64,000 nucleotides of DNA from Fimenecus sp045655645. Its GTDB lineage: Bacteria; Bacillota; Clostridia; Oscillospirales; Acutalibacteraceae. Positions 50,994 to 59,943 of the stretch are shown one piece after another. The notes beneath the pieces were generated by a model. The model searched no databases. It had not been told where the DNA came from and saw only the letters and a list, made by a program, of their open reading frames with translations. Every line of letters starts with the position of its first letter. The first letter of the stretch is position 1. Location: contig JAZOPS010000042.1 of NCBI GenBank assembly GCA_045655645.1, positions 1-64,000 on the forward strand, in the 5' to 3' direction. Both the position numbers and the translations under genes were made by a program.

Positions 50994-53555
50994 ATGAAAA
51001 AACGAATTTTATCAATCCTTTTAGTAGTATCAATGTTAATGTCAATGATGATAGTAACATCTGCATACACCAGTAATTCTACTTATAGTAATGGCTTTTA
51101 TTATGAAGTGATTTCTGAATCTGAAAAAACAGCAAAGATTACTGGTTATAGTTGTGATTTTGATTATGTATCATGCCTAACTATTCCGTCTGAACTGGAT
51201 GGATATACTATAACAACTATTGGCTTTTGTGCATTTCTATTTCGTGAGAATGTGGGGGGTATAATATTACCAGATACTGTTACAACAATTGAGGATGCAG
51301 CCTTTGCAGAGTGTTATTCTTTGGGGAGTATTGAAATACCAAGTAGTGTTAAAACGATTGGTGTGGGTTGCTTTAATATTTGTCGCACATTGCAAATGAT
51401 AAATGTGTCACCAGACAATGAAAACTATTCCTCAATAGATGGTGTGTTATTTTCTAAGAATAAAGATACACTTATATATTATCCTAATGGTAAAGATGCA
51501 ACTACTTACACAATTCCTGATGGTGTAATTTCAATTGAAGGCGGTGCTTTTTTTGAACAATACCAATTAATGAGCGTAACAATATCAGACAGTGTAACAA
51601 CAATTGGTGAGTATGCATTTGCTGATTGCTTTAGCCTCACAGATGTTTATTACACTGGTACTGAAGAAGAATGGAATGATATTGATATTCATGATTGGAA
51701 TGAATATCTGTTAGAGGCAAACATTCATTATAACTATGGTGATATGATGGAATGTCCTTGGGAATCACATAATACAGTTTATCTCGACGAAACTGTAGAA
51801 CCAACTTGCACAAGCGCAGGTTATGATGTTTATTGGTGTGATACCTGTCAGGATAGTTTTGACGAAAACTATGTAACAGAGTTAGACCATAATTTTGAAA
51901 ATGGAGTTTGTACAGTTTGTAATGTTTTACAAGAAGATTGCATTGAAACTGAACATAATTATAGCAGACCTTGTGATTTGACGTGGACAATTCATAAAGA
52001 AAACGCAACAAGTATCACAATAACATTCTCAGATTTAACAATGACTGCGTCATATGATAGAATTGATATTTACGATGGTGAAGATAATTTGATTACTATA
52101 GGTGATACTTGGGGCGGTGCGATGGCGAACCGAACTATGACAGTAATGGGTGATACTGTTAAAATTCGCTTTACTGCGTATGAGGATTATTATGGTGAGC
52201 CTATAGATTATACTGATTATGGTTTTAAAATAATCAATGTTGTGGCAAATTATGATGCTATAGAAAACGATGGTTTTGAATATGAAGTATTGTCTGAAGA
52301 AGAAAAGACAGCTGTAATTTATGAATACACAGGTTCTGCAACAAGTATTGTAATCCCTTCGCAAATTGATGGTTACACCATTACAACTATTGGTGCTGGA
52401 CTTTTTATGAATTATGAATCATTAGTAGATATCACAATTCCAAATACAATAACATGCATTGAAGAACGTGCTTTTATTCCCTGCTGGTCTATAGAAAATA
52501 TGTATTATACAGGCACGATTGATGAGTGGGCAAAGATAGAGTTTATTTCGTTACAATCTAATCCAATGGTCTATGCAGAAAATGAATATTTTGCAGGAGA
52601 ATTAATAGCAAGAGATATTGTGTTAAGTCAAGGCATAGATTCAATAAATAGTTACGCTTTTGCAGGTTCTAATATAGCAAGTATAACAATTCCAGACGGA
52701 GTAAAGACTATAGGAGATGTAGCTTTTGGCGAATGTACAGCGTTAACAAATGTAATAATTCCAAATAGTGTAACTGAAATAGGTTTTGATGCCTTTAGAG
52801 AATGTTCATCTTTAACAGACGTTTATTACACTGGTAGTGAGAAACAATGGAATGCTATTGAGATTTATGATGGTAATGAATCTTTGTTAGATGCAAATAT
52901 TCATTATAACTATGGCAATGAAATTCTCAACGACTGGATTCTTGAAGGCAATAAATGGGCATTCTATGAAAATGGCGTTAAACTCACAAATCAATGGAAA
53001 GCAGACTCAAAAGGATGGTGCTATCTTGGTGCAGATGGCTACATGGTAACAAATAAATGGGTTGCAGACTCAAAGGGTTGGTGCTATGTAGGTGCTAATG
53101 GTTACTGTGTAACAAATCAATGGGTAGCAGATAGCAAAGGTTGGTGTTACCTTGGTGCAGATGGTAGAATGGTAACAAACAAATGGGTTAAGGACTCAAA
53201 GGGTTGGTGCTATGTAGGTGCTGACGGCTACTGTGTAACAGATAAATGGGTAGCAGATAGCAAAGGCTGGTGTTACCTTGGTGCAGACGGCAGAATGGTA
53301 ACAAACAAATGGGTCAAAGACTCAAAAGGATGGTGCTATGTAGGTGCTGATGGTTACTGCTTGACAAATGCATGGAAAGCAGATAGCAAAGGCTGGTGCT
53401 ATCTTGATGCAAACGGCAGAATGGTTATCAGTAATTGGGTAAAAGATGGTGGAAAATGGTACTATCTTGACGCTGATGGTTATATGGTAACAGGCACAAA
53501 AACAATCGGTGGCAAAACATACAAATTCGCATCTAACGGTGTTTGGATTGCATAA
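50994..53555 (+). CDS. Secreted surface protein: BspA-type LRR, CUB-like domain, LRR, cell-wall-binding repeats
   Basis: An 853-residue exported protein with a signal peptide (cleavage near SAYT, residue ~24). LRR block 1 (residues ~30-245) has BspA-type repeats such as LPDTVTTIEDAAFAEC. A CUB-like domain follows at ~320-420 (SRPCDLTWTI, YDRIDIYDGED). LRR block 2 (~425-640) repeats the layout of block 1, including the shared DGYTITTIG segment. The C-terminus (~645-853) carries eight or nine choline-binding-like repeats of ~21 residues (KGWCYLGADG type) that probably hold it on the cell wall. Such proteins bind host or plant surfaces; the ligand is unknown. It is a single-gene unit. Confidence 0.87.
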   Translation: MKKRILSILLVVSMLMSMMIVTSAYTSNSTYSNGFYYEVISESEKTAKITGYSCDFDYVSCLTIPSELDGYTITTIGFCAFLFRENVGGIILPDTVTTIEDAAFAECYSLGSIEIPSSVKTIGVGCFNICRTLQMINVSPDNENYSSIDGVLFSKNKDTLIYYPNGKDATTYTIPDGVISIEGGAFFEQYQLMSVTISDSVTTIGEYAFADCFSLTDVYYTGTEEEWNDIDIHDWNEYLLEANIHYNYGDMMECPWESHNTVYLDETVEPTCTSAGYDVYWCDTCQDSFDENYVTELDHNFENGVCTVCNVLQEDCIETEHNYSRPCDLTWTIHKENATSITITFSDLTMTASYDRIDIYDGEDNLITIGDTWGGAMANRTMTVMGDTVKIRFTAYEDYYGEPIDYTDYGFKIINVVANYDAIENDGFEYEVLSEEEKTAVIYEYTGSATSIVIPSQIDGYTITTIGAGLFMNYESLVDITIPNTITCIEERAFIPCWSIENMYYTGTIDEWAKIEFISLQSNPMVYAENEYFAGELIARDIVLSQGIDSINSYAFAGSNIASITIPDGVKTIGDVAFGECTALTNVIIPNSVTEIGFDAFRECSSLTDVYYTGSEKQWNAIEIYDGNESLLDANIHYNYGNEILNDWILEGNKWAFYENGVKLTNQWKADSKGWCYLGADGYMVTNKWVADSKGWCYVGANGYCVTNQWVADSKGWCYLGADGRMVTNKWVKDSKGWCYVGADGYCVTDKWVADSKGWCYLGADGRMVTNKWVKDSKGWCYVGADGYCLTNAWKADSKGWCYLDANGRMVISNWVKDGGKWYYLDADGYMVTGTKTIGGKTYKFASNGVWIA
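52985..53470 (+). repeat. Tandem coding repeats, 63-base unit in a 126-base higher-order period
   Basis: Consecutive 63-base units encode KGWCYxGADG repeats. Two types alternate (CYLGADGRM and CYVGADGYC), giving a 126-base super-unit that is nearly identical between about 53125-53250 and 53251-53376. Confidence 0.85.
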
Positions 53556-53565
53556 ATAACAAAGT

Positions 53566-53597
53566 AAAACGGTAGGCGTAAAAACCTACCGTTTTTT
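53566..53597 (+). terminator. Rho-independent terminator after the LRR protein gene
   Basis: AAAACGGTAGG pairs with CCTACCGTTTT around CGTAAAAA, followed by TT. Confidence 0.9.
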
Positions 53598-53645
53598 GTT
53601 GCACTAATTTGAATTTGTCTAACTCTTTTTAATTGTATTTTCTTT

Positions 53646-53667
53646 GGCTCCCTCGTCAGAGGGAGGC
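53646..53667. repeat. GC-rich intergenic hairpin CTCCCTC...GAGGGAG
   Basis: CTCCCTC (53648-53654) and GAGGGAG (53659-53665) flank GTCA. It stands out in AT-rich DNA, lacks a T run, and resembles short intergenic repeats that I recall as common in Oscillospiraceae genomes. Its role is unknown. Confidence 0.5.
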
Positions 53668-53728
53668 AAGAGCATCACCATATAAATTAATTCTACAAAT
53701 TCCAATTTGTTAAAGTAATTTCATTCCA

Positions 53729-53757
53729 TTGACAAAATAACGAAAAGTGTCTATACT
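53729..53757 (+). promoter_or_regulatory. Sigma-A promoter for the THUMP methyltransferase gene
   Basis: TTGACA (53729-53734), 17-base spacer, TATACT (53752-53757), 45 bases before the ATG. Confidence 0.8.
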
Positions 53758-53802
53758 TTATTTATAATGGATAAATTTTGACTATTTGAATGGAGAAATA
53801 AT

Positions 53803-54918
53803 ATGAACATTAAATTTTCTGCGCCTTGTCTCTTAGGGCTTGAAGGTCTTGTGGCACAGGAATTAAAAGATATGGCCGCTTTAAATGTTGAAGCAAAAAA
53901 TGGTAGGGTTGATTTTGAAGGTGACGAGAGTATTCTTGTTCGCGCAAATATCTGCTCACGATATAGCGAACGCATTTTAATCCGTATGGGCGAATTTACA
54001 GCGGTGACCTTTGAACAACTTTTTCAAGGTGTTAAGAAGTTGCCTTGGGAAGAATGGATAGGTCAATATGACGAATTTCCTGTTAAAGGACACTCACTCA
54101 ACTCAAAGCTTTTTTCTGTAAGTGACTGTCAGGCTATCATTAAAAAAGCGGTTGTTGAAAGACTTAAAGAGAAATATCGAATTTCTTGGTTTGAAGAAAC
54201 TGGCACAAAATATCAGATTCAGTTTTCAATTATGAAAGATGTTGTGACAGTGTTTATTGACACATCTGGTGCAGGTCTTCACAAGCGTGGATATCGCCCT
54301 GTTGCTAACGCAGCACCAATTAAAGAAACTCTTGCAGCGTCAATGGCTGAGCTTGCTCGTCTTCGTCATTATCACACTCTTTATGATGTGACATGTGGTT
54401 CAGGTACAATTCTTATTGAGGGTGCAATGAAAGCACTTAATATTGCGCCAGGTCTTCGTCGTTCATTTGCTTGCGAAAGATTTCAAAATATTGATTCTTC
54501 TGTATGGCAACAAGAAAGAAACAGAGCAACTGATTTGGTAATTCGTGATGCTGATTTTATGGCTTATGGCTCAGATATTGATTTTCATGCTCTTGAAGTG
54601 GCAAAAGAAAATGCCCGTCGAGCAGGCGTATCAATGAAAATTGATTTGTCAAAGAGAGATTTAAAAGATTTTGTTCGCAAGAGTGAAAAAGGTACAGTAA
54701 TATGTAACCCGCCTTATGGTGAAAGAATGCTCGATATTAGAGCTGCCGAAGACATTTATCGCACAATGGGTAAAATCTTCAATCCAGAAAAAGGTTGGGC
54801 TTATTATATTATCAGTCCTGACGAAACATTTGAAAAATGTTTCGGTAGAAAAGCCGATAAACGAAGAAAACTTTATAACGGTATGATTAAATGCCAATTA
54901 TATATGTACTATAAATAA
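53803..54918 (+). CDS. THUMP-domain class I SAM-dependent RNA methyltransferase (RlmL N-terminal type)
   Basis: A 371-residue protein with an N-terminal ferredoxin-like/THUMP RNA-binding part (SAPCLLGLEGLVAQEL, GRVDFEG; residues ~1-155), then a SAM domain (KETLAASMAEL, DVTCGSGTILIEGAM, SDIDFHALEVAKENA) with the catalytic NPPYGERM. This pattern matches RlmL/YpsC, which makes m2G2445 in 23S rRNA. It lacks the RlmK half found fused in E. coli, as usual in Firmicutes. GGAG precedes the ATG. The lipid kinase follows after nine bases. Confidence 0.9.
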   Translation: MNIKFSAPCLLGLEGLVAQELKDMAALNVEAKNGRVDFEGDESILVRANICSRYSERILIRMGEFTAVTFEQLFQGVKKLPWEEWIGQYDEFPVKGHSLNSKLFSVSDCQAIIKKAVVERLKEKYRISWFEETGTKYQIQFSIMKDVVTVFIDTSGAGLHKRGYRPVANAAPIKETLAASMAELARLRHYHTLYDVTCGSGTILIEGAMKALNIAPGLRRSFACERFQNIDSSVWQQERNRATDLVIRDADFMAYGSDIDFHALEVAKENARRAGVSMKIDLSKRDLKDFVRKSEKGTVICNPPYGERMLDIRAAEDIYRTMGKIFNPEKGWAYYIISPDETFEKCFGRKADKRRKLYNGMIKCQLYMYYK

Positions 54919-54927
54919 GGTGATTTT

Positions 54928-55836
54928 ATGAAGCACATTTTTATTGTAAATCCTGTAGCGGGAAAAGGCAAAGCAGTTAATGCTTATATCTCAACAATTG
55001 AAAATTATATCAAAGAGAAAGAACTTGATGCAGAAATTTATTTGACAAAAGCAAGTCGTGATGGTATGCGCTTTGTTGAAGAAAAAGCAAAAACAGGCGA
55101 AGAGATTCGTTTTTACTCTTGCGGTGGCGATGGAACTCTTTATGAAGTTGTTAACGGCTGTTACAAATATCCTAACTGTCAGGTTGCTAATATTCCTTTG
55201 GGCTCAGGCAATGATTTTTGTAGATTGTTCGGCAAGAACACAAATCTCGATGACCATGTAAATGGTATTCCAATGAAGTTTGACTTAATTGAAACAGACG
55301 GTGCAGTTGCTATTAACGAGTGCGCAATGGGACTTGACTCTGAAATTTGTATAAGACAGATTTCTTATAAAAAACTTCCTGGGGTAAACGGTGAATTGGC
55401 TTATACACTTGCTGCGGTTGCTTGCATAGTTCAAGGAAAAACCAAAAATCAGTTCAGAATTACAATTGATGATAGTGAAGTTTTTGAAGATGATTATCTT
55501 TTCTGCTATATCGGTAATTCTCGTTGGTACGGCGGTGGTTATAAAGCAGCACCAAACGCAATGCCAAATGACGGACTCATAGATTGTGTTATGTTGCGCA
55601 GTGACAGAAGCCCAATAAAACTTTTGCCACTTATCAGCGTTTATAAAAACGGTGAGCATTTAGACCTTGACTTTACAACTTTCCGTCGTTGTAAAAAGGT
55701 TAAAATCGAAAGTAAAAATCCTGCGGCGGTCAATGTTGATGGTGAATGTACTTATGTAACTGAAAGAGAATTTAAACTTTTAGAAAGTGCAATCACATTT
55801 GTCGTACCAAAAAATTCAGAGTTTTTGAATATGTAA
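54928..55836 (+). CDS. Diacylglycerol kinase-family lipid kinase (YegS/DgkB-like)
   Basis: A 302-residue protein with IVNPVAGKGKAVNAY at the N-terminus, the nucleotide motif GGDGTLYEVVNG, and PLGSGNDFCRLFG, followed by the beta-sandwich lipid domain (YGGGYKAAPNAMPNDG, VNVDGE). Such kinases phosphorylate diacylglycerol or related lipids and help recycle lipids at the membrane. AGGTG lies upstream of the start. It probably shares the promoter of the preceding methyltransferase gene. Confidence 0.9.
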   Translation: MKHIFIVNPVAGKGKAVNAYISTIENYIKEKELDAEIYLTKASRDGMRFVEEKAKTGEEIRFYSCGGDGTLYEVVNGCYKYPNCQVANIPLGSGNDFCRLFGKNTNLDDHVNGIPMKFDLIETDGAVAINECAMGLDSEICIRQISYKKLPGVNGELAYTLAAVACIVQGKTKNQFRITIDDSEVFEDDYLFCYIGNSRWYGGGYKAAPNAMPNDGLIDCVMLRSDRSPIKLLPLISVYKNGEHLDLDFTTFRRCKKVKIESKNPAAVNVDGECTYVTEREFKLLESAITFVVPKNSEFLNM

Positions 55837-55838
55837 AA

Positions 55839-55876
55839 AACGCTCTCCTTGAAGCAGGGAGAGCGTTAAATTTTTA
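55839..55876. terminator. Terminator between lipid kinase and acyltransferase genes
   Basis: AACGCTCTCC (55839-55848) pairs with GGAGAGCGTT (55858-55867) and is followed by AAATTTTTATTT; A runs on the left allow minus-strand use too. Confidence 0.85.
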
Positions 55877-56962
55877 TTTCATATATAAAATGAGCTTTTT
55901 TATTTCTTTAAACGGCAATTTGTTTGCAATTGCTATAATCAAAAGAGGAACACCAAAAGAAACGATAAATCGGATAATGCTTAAAACAACAAAGTTTAAA
56001 TCATTAAAAATTTCATATTTTTGTATCAAAGCATTAAAAGATATTAAAACAAGGTTGTGAGTGAGATAAATTGCAAAACTGCCTTTTGAAATTAATAATA
56101 TAGTTTTTGGGCAATCTTTTGCAGGTAGTCTTTTAATCAATTCAAACAAGCATATTGCTGCAATGATTATAAATGGCGAAGTGTACCAACCAAAAACATC
56201 TGAATGATATAATTCTCGTGAGTAAAAATATCTTGCACCAAGAGAGTTGAAAGCAAAAGAGATAATAAACGTTAAAACAAATATAAATGTTGGAACTTTT
56301 TTCAAAAGGTCTTCTTTGCCTGCGTAATGACCGATAATCATCAACATTCCATATAAGCCACCCAAAAATGCAACATTAATAGTCAAATTGGCATCGGGAA
56401 AGAAAGAAACAACTTCACCAGCAAGAGCGTTGAAGATAGGCACAATTGAAAATGCTCCGAATGCAATCAACAAAGGTAATACAACATCTGAAAAGCGGAC
56501 ATTTTTTAGTGCTTTTGCAACAAAAGGGATTACCAGATAAATGCCTAAAATCATTGGCATATACCACATGTGGTTGAGAGGTGATGTTTTAACGAACACC
56601 ATATTGCCGATAAGATTTTTAATGCTGAATTCGGCAGAATATTGAATACAGTAGTAAAAATAATTTATAATAGTCCAAATTTCTGTAGTTAAAAATAGTG
56701 GAATAAGAGATTTTTTATAAAATTGCTTAATGTCGTATTCTCTGTTTAACATAAGTGCACCAGTTAACATTAAAAATAGTGGTACACCAAGTCTGCCAAA
56801 TGTAAAGAGAATGTTCTCAAAAAGCCACAATTCATCTGAAACCACAAGTTTTCCCATTCTAACAGAATAATATTGTGTTTCAATAACATGGCAAATTACC
56901 ACGAAAATAATTGCAATTGTTCGAGAAATATCCATCCAAACAATTCTTTTGTTTGAAATCAT
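55874..56962 (-). CDS. Acyltransferase family 3 membrane protein (second of a pair)
   Basis: A 362-residue integral membrane protein with about ten hydrophobic helices. The N-terminal WMDISRTIAIIFVVICHV contains the Arg and His typical of acyltransferase-3 (OafA/WecH/Oac) enzymes, and FGRLGVPLFLMLTGALML follows. These enzymes O-acetylate surface sugars, peptidoglycan or lipids. It starts one base after the preceding paralogue's stop, with GGTG upstream. The DNA is more AT-rich than the housekeeping block. Confidence 0.87.
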   Translation of the reverse strand: MISNKRIVWMDISRTIAIIFVVICHVIETQYYSVRMGKLVVSDELWLFENILFTFGRLGVPLFLMLTGALMLNREYDIKQFYKKSLIPLFLTTEIWTIINYFYYCIQYSAEFSIKNLIGNMVFVKTSPLNHMWYMPMILGIYLVIPFVAKALKNVRFSDVVLPLLIAFGAFSIVPIFNALAGEVVSFFPDANLTINVAFLGGLYGMLMIIGHYAGKEDLLKKVPTFIFVLTFIISFAFNSLGARYFYSRELYHSDVFGWYTSPFIIIAAICLFELIKRLPAKDCPKTILLISKGSFAIYLTHNLVLISFNALIQKYEIFNDLNFVVLSIIRFIVSFGVPLLIIAIANKLPFKEIKKLILYMK

Positions 56963-56963
56963 G

Positions 56964-58052
56964 TTATTTCACCAACTTTCTTATTATAGGAACATAACTT
57001 AATGCAAAAATGGTAACTGAAGAAATTGCTATAGCTATTAATGTTTTCAATGTGTTTTGCCATAATCCATTAGTGTTAAAGAACGGTGTAATAAACGGTA
57101 AAAAAATCCAATGCAAATAGTAAATGCCTAATGTATATGAAGAAATTGTCTTAAAAAACTTGCGAACCATAGTGTTCTTTAAAGTTATGTCATACAAGGC
57201 AACAAATAATGAAACGCTAGCTAAAAGGGTAGGAATTCTTTGATAACCATTACCATATAAAGCGCCAGTCCAATTCCAAGTTCCATCAATAAGTGATTTT
57301 GTCCAAATCATTAAAATCCATGATGCAATAAATATTATAAACAAAATAATTCTATGTTTTAATGTTATATTTATTTTCGGAGAATTTTCGTATCCATTTA
57401 ATTTTTGAGTGAGCAAAGAGCCCAAAACAAAATAGAAGATGGCGGTGCCCTGTGAATATGGCAAGAAATCAGTAATTGGGTTGGCAGATATAACAAAATT
57501 AGTCGAAAATAGTTTGTTAATAACATTTATGGCAATATTAAATTCTGTTTTACACATAATTCCTACAAAAAGAATAACGAGTAATAAAGATAAACTCTGT
57601 CTGCCTTGTTTTTCGCTTTTATAGCAAATATGAAGTAGTGGAAAAATCAGATATATTGCGAGAAGAGATTCCATAAACCACATGTGGCCAGGAGATGTTA
57701 TTGAAGAATTTGACCAGAAAAATATATATGATAAAGTTTCTTGTTTAAGGTCGATTAAATGGCCAAAAGCATCATTCTTAGTTGCATCAATAACTAAATA
57801 TAAAATTCGCCAAACGGTTGCAATTGTGTAAACCGAAAAAGTTTTTAAAAGATGTTGTTTAAGATTAAAAGATTTTCGCATCAGTAATGCACCGTTGACC
57901 ATAAAGAAAATAGGTACACCAATAAAACAAATTGTCATTGCGAAATTTTCAATGACGGTATCAGATAAAATTATATAGTGACAAAAAACAACAAGAAAAA
58001 TTGCAATTGTTTTTAAAATGTCAAAAGAATCAATTCTTTTTTTCTCAGTCAT
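56964..58052 (-). CDS. Acyltransferase family 3 membrane protein (first of a pair)
   Basis: A 362-residue paralogue of the next gene downstream: DSFDILKTIAIFLVVFCHY near the N-terminus, FIGVPIFFMVNGALLM, and about ten membrane helices. It likely transfers an acetyl or other acyl group to a surface glycan; the acceptor is unknown. ATG 58061 is also open, but AAGGA at proper distance favours ATG 58052. A strong promoter lies upstream and reads away from the tRNA gene. Confidence 0.85.
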   Translation of the reverse strand: MTEKKRIDSFDILKTIAIFLVVFCHYIILSDTVIENFAMTICFIGVPIFFMVNGALLMRKSFNLKQHLLKTFSVYTIATVWRILYLVIDATKNDAFGHLIDLKQETLSYIFFWSNSSITSPGHMWFMESLLAIYLIFPLLHICYKSEKQGRQSLSLLLVILFVGIMCKTEFNIAINVINKLFSTNFVISANPITDFLPYSQGTAIFYFVLGSLLTQKLNGYENSPKINITLKHRIILFIIFIASWILMIWTKSLIDGTWNWTGALYGNGYQRIPTLLASVSLFVALYDITLKNTMVRKFFKTISSYTLGIYYLHWIFLPFITPFFNTNGLWQNTLKTLIAIAISSVTIFALSYVPIIRKLVK

Positions 58053-58075
58053 ACCACTCATCCTTTCTCTGGGTT

Positions 58076-58104
58076 ATTATACTTTAAAAAGTGGCGTATT
58101 GCAA
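58076..58104 (-). promoter_or_regulatory. Sigma-A promoter for the acyltransferase pair
   Basis: On the minus strand: TTGCAA (58104-58099), 17-base spacer, TATAAT (58081-58076). Confidence 0.75.
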
Positions 58105-58129
58105 GAGCGCATTCAAAGAGTATTTTCCC

Positions 58130-58158
58130 TTGACAAACAAAACAAACAACTGTATAAT
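58130..58158 (+). promoter_or_regulatory. Consensus sigma-A promoter for tRNA-Thr(GGT)
   Basis: TTGACA (58130-58135), 17-base spacer, TATAAT (58153-58158): a perfect consensus pair, ending 20 bases before the mature tRNA. Confidence 0.9.
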
Positions 58159-58178
58159 TACTCTTGCATTTCAAATGC

Positions 58179-58254
58179 GCTGCTATGGCTCAGGTGGTAG
58201 AGCACGTCCTTGGTAAGGACGAGGTCACCGGTTCGAGTCCGGTTAGCAGCTCCA
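58179..58254 (+). tRNA. tRNA-Thr (anticodon GGT)
   Basis: A full 76-base cloverleaf: acceptor GCTGCTA/TAGCAGC, D stem GCTC/GAGC, anticodon stem CGTCC/GGACG with loop TTGGTAA, T arm ACCGG-TTCGAGT-CCGGT, and encoded TCCA end. GGT reads ACC and ACU (Thr). Confidence 0.96.
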
Positions 58255-58255
58255 A

Positions 58256-58294
58256 AAATAAAGGTGTTTCTTTTGGAACACCTTTATTTTTTAT
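58256..58294 (+). terminator. Rho-independent terminator after tRNA-Thr(GGT)
   Basis: AATAAAGGTGTT pairs with AACACCTTTATT around TCTTTTGG, followed by TTTT. Confidence 0.85.
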
Positions 58295-58341
58295 TCGACA
58301 CACTACACAAAAAAATTTTTTAAATTTAGTCTTTTTACATA

Positions 58342-58370
58342 TTTTCATTTTGGGGAAGATATAGTATAAT
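58342..58370 (+). promoter_or_regulatory. Promoter for the MFS transporter at 58411
   Basis: TTTTCA (58342-58347), 17-base spacer, TATAAT (58365-58370). Confidence 0.55.
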
Positions 58371-58410
58371 TATTGTGTTTAATTTTGGATTAAATCCAGG
58401 AGGAAAAATT

Positions 58411-59889
58411 ATGAGTAACAAAACAGAACTTTTCTGTGAGAAAAACGGTAAACTTCACACATGGCATACCATACTTACCGGTTTTGCTTTTCTCACAACT
58501 TCAATCGCATGGGCAATTTATGACCCATACATTACAAAGATTCTTAACAGATTGCTTACAGAATCAGTTTTTATTACAAACCTTAGTGCAAAGCTTAACG
58601 AAGCATTTCCAGTTCTTGCAGAATTTGCAAAAACACAGGGTCAGGACGTTAACACAGCAGGTGGTGGAATTACACTTGTTCCACTTTTCATTGGTGTTAT
58701 TATGACATTCGATAACATCTTTGGTGTTATCTTCCAGCCAACATTTGGTAAACTTTCAGACCGTTGTCGTTCAAAGCTTGGCAAGCGTCGTCCTTTCATT
58801 GTTTATGGTGCTCCAATTTCAGCGGTTCTCTTTGCTCTTATTCCATGGGTAGCATTGAAGTCAACTCTTCCTGTAACAATGTTCTTTATTATTCTTTTCG
58901 TATTCTCGATGTCACTTTGGCGTGCTCCTGCAGTTGCTTTGATGCCTGCACTCACACCTCCACATCTTCGTAGTGAAGGTAACGCTATTATTAACCTTAT
59001 GGGTGGCGTTGGTTCTGTTCTTGGTATGGTAGCAGGTACACTTGTAAGTGCTATCTTCCTTCTTGTAACAGGTGTTAAGGTTACTGCTGAAAATGAACAA
59101 CAGACAAGCTTCCCTTATGTTTTCTTACTTGGCGCTATCGTTATGGTTATCGGTATGCTTGTTGTTCGTGTATTCGTTCACGAGCCATCAAGCCTTGAAG
59201 AAGTCGCTGCAAATAATCAGGCAGCAGATGAAAAAGCAGCTAAAAAGGCTGAAAAAGCTGCAAGAAAAGCAGAAAAACTTTCAAAGGGCGAAAGAAAGAG
59301 CCTTATCTTTATGCTCGGCGGATTGTTCTTCCTTTTCTGCGGTACAAACGCTATCACAACATTCTTTGCACTCTTTGCTGCTGAAGTTCTTGGCAAGAGC
59401 ACAGGTGAAGCAACAATTATGACAACATTGTTTGCTATTTGCTCTGCTGCTGCTGCAATTCCTGCAGGTAAAATGGGTAAGAAGATTGGCCGTAAAAAGA
59501 CAATTCTTATCGGTCTTGTAGTATTTATGGCTGTGTTCCTTCTCTATGTTGTTACAGGTAGTATGACTGTTATCTGGCTTGCACTTATCCTTGGTGGTGC
59601 TGCTAATATGTTCATCACAGTTAACACATTACCACTTGTTCTTGAAATCGGTGGTATCGACAAGGTTGGTACATTTACAGGTTATTACTACACCGCAACA
59701 TTCTCAGCACAGATTGCTTCTCCAATCGTTTATGGTATCGTTCGTATGCTCTCAGGCACATACTTGTCACTCTTCGTTTATAGCCCAATTATGTTTATCT
59801 TGAGTATCGCTTGTATTCTCTTCGTTAAACACGGTGAAGCGATTCCACAAGAAATTGTTGATAAAATCGAAGAAGAAAATGCTGACTAA
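58411..59889 (+). CDS. MFS/GPH-type sugar transporter with a Lys/Ala-rich central loop
   Basis: A 492-residue protein with about 12 membrane helices. FDNIFGVIFQPTFGKLSDR followed by KLGKRRPFIVYGAP resembles GPH and SLC45-like sugar transporters, and WRAPAVALMPALTPPHLRSEGNA is also typical. Between the halves (residues ~262-295) is an Ala/Lys-rich charged loop. It likely imports a glycoside with a cation. The frame is open to 58375, but ATG 58411 has AGGAGG at the right distance. Codon use suggests high expression. Confidence 0.85.
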   Translation: MSNKTELFCEKNGKLHTWHTILTGFAFLTTSIAWAIYDPYITKILNRLLTESVFITNLSAKLNEAFPVLAEFAKTQGQDVNTAGGGITLVPLFIGVIMTFDNIFGVIFQPTFGKLSDRCRSKLGKRRPFIVYGAPISAVLFALIPWVALKSTLPVTMFFIILFVFSMSLWRAPAVALMPALTPPHLRSEGNAIINLMGGVGSVLGMVAGTLVSAIFLLVTGVKVTAENEQQTSFPYVFLLGAIVMVIGMLVVRVFVHEPSSLEEVAANNQAADEKAAKKAEKAARKAEKLSKGERKSLIFMLGGLFFLFCGTNAITTFFALFAAEVLGKSTGEATIMTTLFAICSAAAAIPAGKMGKKIGRKKTILIGLVVFMAVFLLYVVTGSMTVIWLALILGGAANMFITVNTLPLVLEIGGIDKVGTFTGYYYTATFSAQIASPIVYGIVRMLSGTYLSLFVYSPIMFILSIACILFVKHGEAIPQEIVDKIEEENAD

Positions 59890-59908
59890 TTTAAAATAAT
59901 AAAAAATT

Positions 59909-59943
59909 ACCCGTCGGGGAACATCCTCGACGGGCTTTTTTTA
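59909..59943. terminator. Terminator at the host/phage-module boundary
   Basis: CCCGTCGnGG (59910-59919) pairs with CCTCGACGGG (59925-59934), flanked by T runs on the right and, read on the minus strand, by TAATTTTT. The stop of the first phage gene (59941) lies in its T tract. Confidence 0.85.

Noticed and set aside
52985..53470. Regularly spaced repeats that might suggest a CRISPR array
   Set aside because: The repeats are contiguous, in frame, 63 bases long and encode cell-wall-binding units; there are no unique spacers and no cas genes.
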